A stretch of DNA of 64,000 bases from Kiritimatiellia bacterium (GTDB lineage Bacteria; Verrucomicrobiota; Kiritimatiellia; RFP12; UBA1067), in the NCBI GenBank assembly GCA_024694365.1, contig JAILJX010000008.1:1-64000 (forward strand), read 5' to 3'. Positions 61,225-64,000 of the stretch are shown piece by piece. The translations under genes and the position numbers were made by a program. Under the pieces are notes generated by a model, which made no database searches, was not told where the DNA came from, and saw only the letters and a program-made list of their open reading frames with translations. Positions within the stretch are counted from its first letter, which is position 1, and each line of letters begins with the position of its first letter.

Positions 61225-62553
61225 ATGAAAAGCACAGGCTTCATATCTGTTGTCGCGGCCACTCTTTCCGCCGGGCTCTTCGCCGGCGAACAAAACGATT
61301 TTGCCCTGTCCGGCGGCTGGTTGCCCCCCGAGCCGCCGGCAGGGCTCTCTTCAGACTTCTCCGGGCGCCCTCCCGAGCCTCCGGACGGCTTTATGCATGG
61401 GCGCGGGGGAGACCGTCAAGGCGACCGGCGGGGAATGCGCGGCAGCCGTAAAGGCATGAGGGGAAGCCGTCAGGGCGGACCGAGCGGAAACATGCGCGGA
61501 CCAGGCGGCATGCGAGGCGACGATCCTTCCGATCCCTCCATCTATTCCGGCGTCGAGACGGTAAGCGCCAAAAGCGCTTCGTTCGAGAACGTGTCGTTTG
61601 ATTCGTCCTCCGGCAAAAATACCGCCCCGATGTATGTGAAGGACGCGGGCAAGGCGAAAATCGCCGGCGGACGCCTAACCTCTTCGGTCTCCGGCGCGAA
61701 CGCCGTTCTCGTGATCGGCAAAGGGTCTGAAGCGGATGTCTCCGATCTCGTCATCGAGACGACCAAGGATTCGTCACGCGGACTCTACGCCTTCCAGGGC
61801 GGCGTCATACGCGCGAAGAATGTGAAGATATCCACTCTCGGCGCCCATTGCGCCGCAATGGCCACTGACCGCGGAGAAGGGACCGTTAGCGTGGACGGCG
61901 CGACTTTGAATACAGCGGGTGATGGTTCTCCATGTATCTATTCGACCGGCGTGCTCGAGGCCAGAAACTCCAATGGGCGCGCCACGGGGTCCGAGGCGAT
62001 GGTGATCGAGGGCCGCAACTCCATACTTCTCGAGAACTCTTCTCTCGCAGGCGAGCGCAAATGCGGCGCCATGCTCTACCAGTCCTTCTCTGGCGATGCG
62101 CGCGAAGGCGTAGCCAAGCTCGTCATGCGCAACAGCTCTTTGTCGGCGGCGCAGGGTCCGCTTTTCTTCATCACGAACACCCGCGCCGAAATCGACCTCT
62201 CCGGATGCACGCTTTCGGGCGCCAAGGGAGAGGCGCTTCTTTCCGCGAAGGCGGGACGCTGGGGGCGCAGCGGACAGAACGGCGGCAAGGTCACCTTGAA
62301 AGCGGCGGGTCAGGTGCTTGAAGGTGACATCGAAGCGGATGCCGTTTCCGAGGTCGTTCTGGAGTTTGGCGAAGGAACCGTTTTCACCGGCTCCATCAAC
62401 ACGGCCAAAACGGCGAAAAGCGTTACGCTCAAGATTGCAAAGGGCGCGAAAGTCGTGTTGACGGGTGATTCATGCGTCACCAGGCTGGACAACGAGGACG
62501 GCTCCGGCGGCAATATGGTGAAGGGCGGATACACCCTCGCGGTTTCACCCTAA
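61225..62553 (+). CDS. Exported right-handed beta-helix protein
   Basis: This 442-residue protein has a signal peptide (cleavage near LFAGE) and a Pro-rich then Gly/Arg/Met-rich low-complexity region (residues about 25-105, with MRGSRKGMRGSR). The rest is beta-solenoid with short strands and Ser/Ala/Gly turns (SSVSGANAVLVIGKGSEADV, LEARNSNGRATGSEAMV). It resembles bacterial adhesin-like pectate-lyase-fold proteins without visible catalytic residues. Its position after the 1507-residue surface protein suggests a surface role, but it has its own promoter and lacks the CCC-N4-GGG element. Confidence 0.8.
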   Translation: MKSTGFISVVAATLSAGLFAGEQNDFALSGGWLPPEPPAGLSSDFSGRPPEPPDGFMHGRGGDRQGDRRGMRGSRKGMRGSRQGGPSGNMRGPGGMRGDDPSDPSIYSGVETVSAKSASFENVSFDSSSGKNTAPMYVKDAGKAKIAGGRLTSSVSGANAVLVIGKGSEADVSDLVIETTKDSSRGLYAFQGGVIRAKNVKISTLGAHCAAMATDRGEGTVSVDGATLNTAGDGSPCIYSTGVLEARNSNGRATGSEAMVIEGRNSILLENSSLAGERKCGAMLYQSFSGDAREGVAKLVMRNSSLSAAQGPLFFITNTRAEIDLSGCTLSGAKGEALLSAKAGRWGRSGQNGGKVTLKAAGQVLEGDIEADAVSEVVLEFGEGTVFTGSINTAKTAKSVTLKIAKGAKVVLTGDSCVTRLDNEDGSGGNMVKGGYTLAVSP

Positions 62554-62670
62554 GCGGCGAACATCCTTGCATTCCATGTCCGGCGCCGCCGTCATGTTTG
62601 GCGGTGCCGGTTGCTGTTTTGTCCGCGGCATGGCGAAACATATCATTGTTTGCGTGCGTCGGTCGGATTA

Positions 62671-62764
62671 TTATGATATAATAAGCAGCATCGGTGCAAT
62701 CTTTCGTCGAGGTTGGACAATCTCGCGTGAGTAGTGCCGATTGAGATATGGTATAATATGCGCA
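62671..62764 (+). promoter_or_regulatory. Tandem promoters enclosing a hairpin
   Basis: Two extended -10 elements lie 75 bp apart: TGA-TATAAT (hexamer 62677-62682) and TGG-TATAAT (hexamer 62752-62757). Between them CGAGGTT and AATCTCG form a 7-bp hairpin around GGAC (62708-62725). The outer ATCGG and CCGAT also could pair. The upstream promoter may make a short RNA or an alternative leader for the LURP-one-like gene. The downstream promoter gives a 54-base leader. Confidence 0.6.
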
Positions 62765-62817
62765 TAAATCATCGTGGCGGAATCCTTCCGCTGCACAAGC
62801 AACAAGAAAGGTAGAAC

Positions 62818-63297
62818 ATGCAACTTGCCATAAAGAACAAATGGGTGTCTCTCGGCGGAGCGTCGACCGTCAAGGATATGGACGGCAATGACGTGCTCAA
62901 GGTGAAAGGGAAGATGTTTTCTTTCCGGAAACAGAAATTCCTGACTACGATGGCCGATGAGCCGCTGTACACTGTGCGCAACAAGCTCCTTTCGCTTTTC
63001 GGGAGGACTGCGTTCGTGCTCGATCCGTCAGGCAAGACGGTCGCGACCGTCCGCAGAAAGCTCCTTTCGCTGAGCTCTAAATTCCAGGTGGAGTCTTCCA
63101 TCGGCAAGGTGGAGATCACCGGGAACATACTTGGATTCGACTACCACATTTTCGTCGACGGAAAAGAGGTCGGCCATATCGAGCGGAAGATTTCGCTGCG
63201 CGATTCTTTCGTGCTGAACATCGACGATTCGTTCGACTACAGGCTCTTCGTCGCGTTCGTCATCGCCATCGACAACGTGACCGACCGGAATAAATGA
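62818..63297 (+). CDS. LURP-one-related (Tubby-like fold) protein
   Basis: This 159-residue cytoplasmic protein shows the LOR pattern: VKDMDGNDVLKVKGKMFSFRKQ, YTVRNKLLSLFGRTAFVLDPSGKTVATVRRKLLSL, and FDYHIFVDGKEVGHIERKISL with a final hydrophobic helix. LURP-one proteins are phospholipid-scramblase or Tubby-like twelve-strand barrels around a helix. Their bacterial function is unknown. Its promoter is nearly identical to that of the DUF3127 gene at 16157. Confidence 0.82.
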   Translation: MQLAIKNKWVSLGGASTVKDMDGNDVLKVKGKMFSFRKQKFLTTMADEPLYTVRNKLLSLFGRTAFVLDPSGKTVATVRRKLLSLSSKFQVESSIGKVEITGNILGFDYHIFVDGKEVGHIERKISLRDSFVLNIDDSFDYRLFVAFVIAIDNVTDRNK

Positions 63298-63419
63298 GGA
63301 GTTTTCCGGGCTGGACGTTTCTGCGCGGTTGCGCCACAGTTGGCGAGCTTGACGCGCAGGGGCGGTCCGGGTCGCGGATGCGCAAGGATACACACCAACG
63401 GAAAACAAAGGAGATAACA

Positions 63420-63920
63420 ATGAACAAAATCATCAAGGGCGTTTTTCTTGCTGCGGTCATGTGCATCGCGGCCACGGGTTGCGACAAGCTTGAGGAGCTT
63501 GCGGGTATGAAGAGCGATCCGCTGCCGGCGAAAAACCTGGTGGCGGAGAAAGAGACGGCGAAAGAGCTTGTGAAATGGGTCAAGGCGTTCGGCAAGGAGA
63601 CCGATATGCAGCACGAAGAAGCATTCAAAAAGCTCAAGGGCAAGACTGTCGTTTTCAAGGGCACAGTCAGGGATGTCGGCAAGACCATGATCGAAGAAAC
63701 CCCTTACGTTTCGCTGAAGGTCGGCAAGATCGACATGCTTCAAGATCTGAACATACAGTTCAACTTCGGGAAAAAGGACATCGCCACCATCGGAAAATGG
63801 AACAAGGGCGAGACGCACGCCATCCGCGGACGCATCGCCGAGATAGGCGACCTTGAGGATGACGCAAAGTGCGAAGCGGCGGAATCCGTTTCCGTGGAGG
63901 AATACGACGCCGCGAAATAA
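63420..63920 (+). CDS. Lipoprotein with OB-fold-like domain, hypothetical
   Basis: This 166-residue lipoprotein has lipobox ATGC. A helical linker is followed by a beta domain (GKTVVFKGTVRDVGKTMIEETPYVSLKVG) that resembles the OB-fold tRNA_anti-like group of small exported proteins. AAGGAG at 63408-63413 fixes the start at 63420. The spacer from the LURP-one gene is 122 bases with no obvious promoter, so the two may be co-transcribed. Confidence 0.7.
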   Translation: MNKIIKGVFLAAVMCIAATGCDKLEELAGMKSDPLPAKNLVAEKETAKELVKWVKAFGKETDMQHEEAFKKLKGKTVVFKGTVRDVGKTMIEETPYVSLKVGKIDMLQDLNIQFNFGKKDIATIGKWNKGETHAIRGRIAEIGDLEDDAKCEAAESVSVEEYDAAK

Positions 63921-63947
63921 GCGTGCCGACAAGGTAGGTTGCCTGCC

Positions 63948-64000
63948 ATGAAATTGAAGCTCAACAGGGAATTTCTGGTCCGCCATCTTTTCGCCTTCGC
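63948..64000 (+). CDS. Start of a gene cut by the window end
   Basis: ATG 63948 opens MKLKLNREFLVRHLFAFA, which is a basic N-terminus leading into a hydrophobic segment, suggesting a membrane or exported protein. A short hairpin-like GGTAGG/CCTGCC (63934-63948) overlaps the start. Only 17 codons are present, so nothing more can be said. Confidence 0.5.
   Translation, partial: MKLKLNREFLVRHLFAF

Overview
This 64 kb window looks like one chromosomal segment of an anaerobic, gut- or sediment-type member of the Verrucomicrobiota, most likely Kiritimatiellae-like. The assignment is inference and rests on several things: outer-membrane biology (secretin, DUF481 barrel, an LpoB cluster, many lipoproteins), very large surface proteins with repeated Y-x-W-x-G...W modules, a paralogous-domain lipoprotein of the Fibrobacter/Lcl_C type, abundant secreted glycoside hydrolases, and oxygen-independent nucleotide reduction (NrdD/NrdG). 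No 16S rRNA is present to settle it. Virtually every convincing gene is on the + strand. No phage, insertion sequence or CRISPR array is visible.

Layout. At 1-2.4 kb there is an AT-rich, unrecognised membrane protein followed by two small lipoprotein genes. At 2.4-2.96 kb lies a non-coding, repeat-rich spacer. From 3 to 8.4 kb are an HU/DUF4469 DNA-binding protein, a secreted HExxH/Sel1-repeat protein, a DUF4153 membrane protein and a lipoprotein nitroreductase. From 8.5 to 13.75 kb is a five-gene envelope cluster (YcfL-like, LpoB-like, a signal-peptide protein, a CsgG/FlgT-like protein and a COG3014-like lipoprotein). From 13.8 to 20.2 kb are housekeeping operons (BI-1, LysM, RsmB; then a DUF3127 OB-fold protein, PrmC, an MsbA-type exporter and an amidohydrolase). 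From 20.3 to 26.9 kb is a glycosidase block (GH20, FolB, GH20-like, GH2). From 27 to 31 kb are aldolase, PurM, a phosphodiesterase and a sigma-like factor. From 31.2 to 35.9 kb is a secretin/DUF481/radical SAM/GT2 operon. From 36 to 44 kb are SMC, tRNA-Arg, an OmpR-type two-component pair, LysS and a MATE transporter. About 1 kb of repeat-bearing spacer follows, then a ferredoxin-nitroreductase, a tandem-repeat protein and nrdD-nrdG. From 49.4 to 62.6 kb is a second polysaccharide block: a tandem GH43, a NarL-type regulator, a histidine kinase with a beta-solenoid-like sensor domain, GH51, a 1507-residue surface protein and a beta-helix protein. The window closes with a LURP-one-like protein, a lipoprotein and a truncated gene.

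Two signals run through the window. First, nearly all promoters that can be read are extended -10 promoters (TGN-TATAAT) with no consistent -35. In several genes the predicted transcription start falls exactly on the A of the start codon, implying leaderless mRNAs. Second, the four genes GH2 (23601), GH43 (49417), GH51 (54448) and the 1507-residue surface protein (56544) each carry a CCC-N4-GGG palindrome centred 34-35 bp upstream of the -10 centre. None of the other promoters I compared has it. Because the GH43 operon itself encodes the NarL-type regulator and its unusual kinase, I infer an autoregulated polysaccharide-response regulon. This is the best candidate for an undescribed system here.
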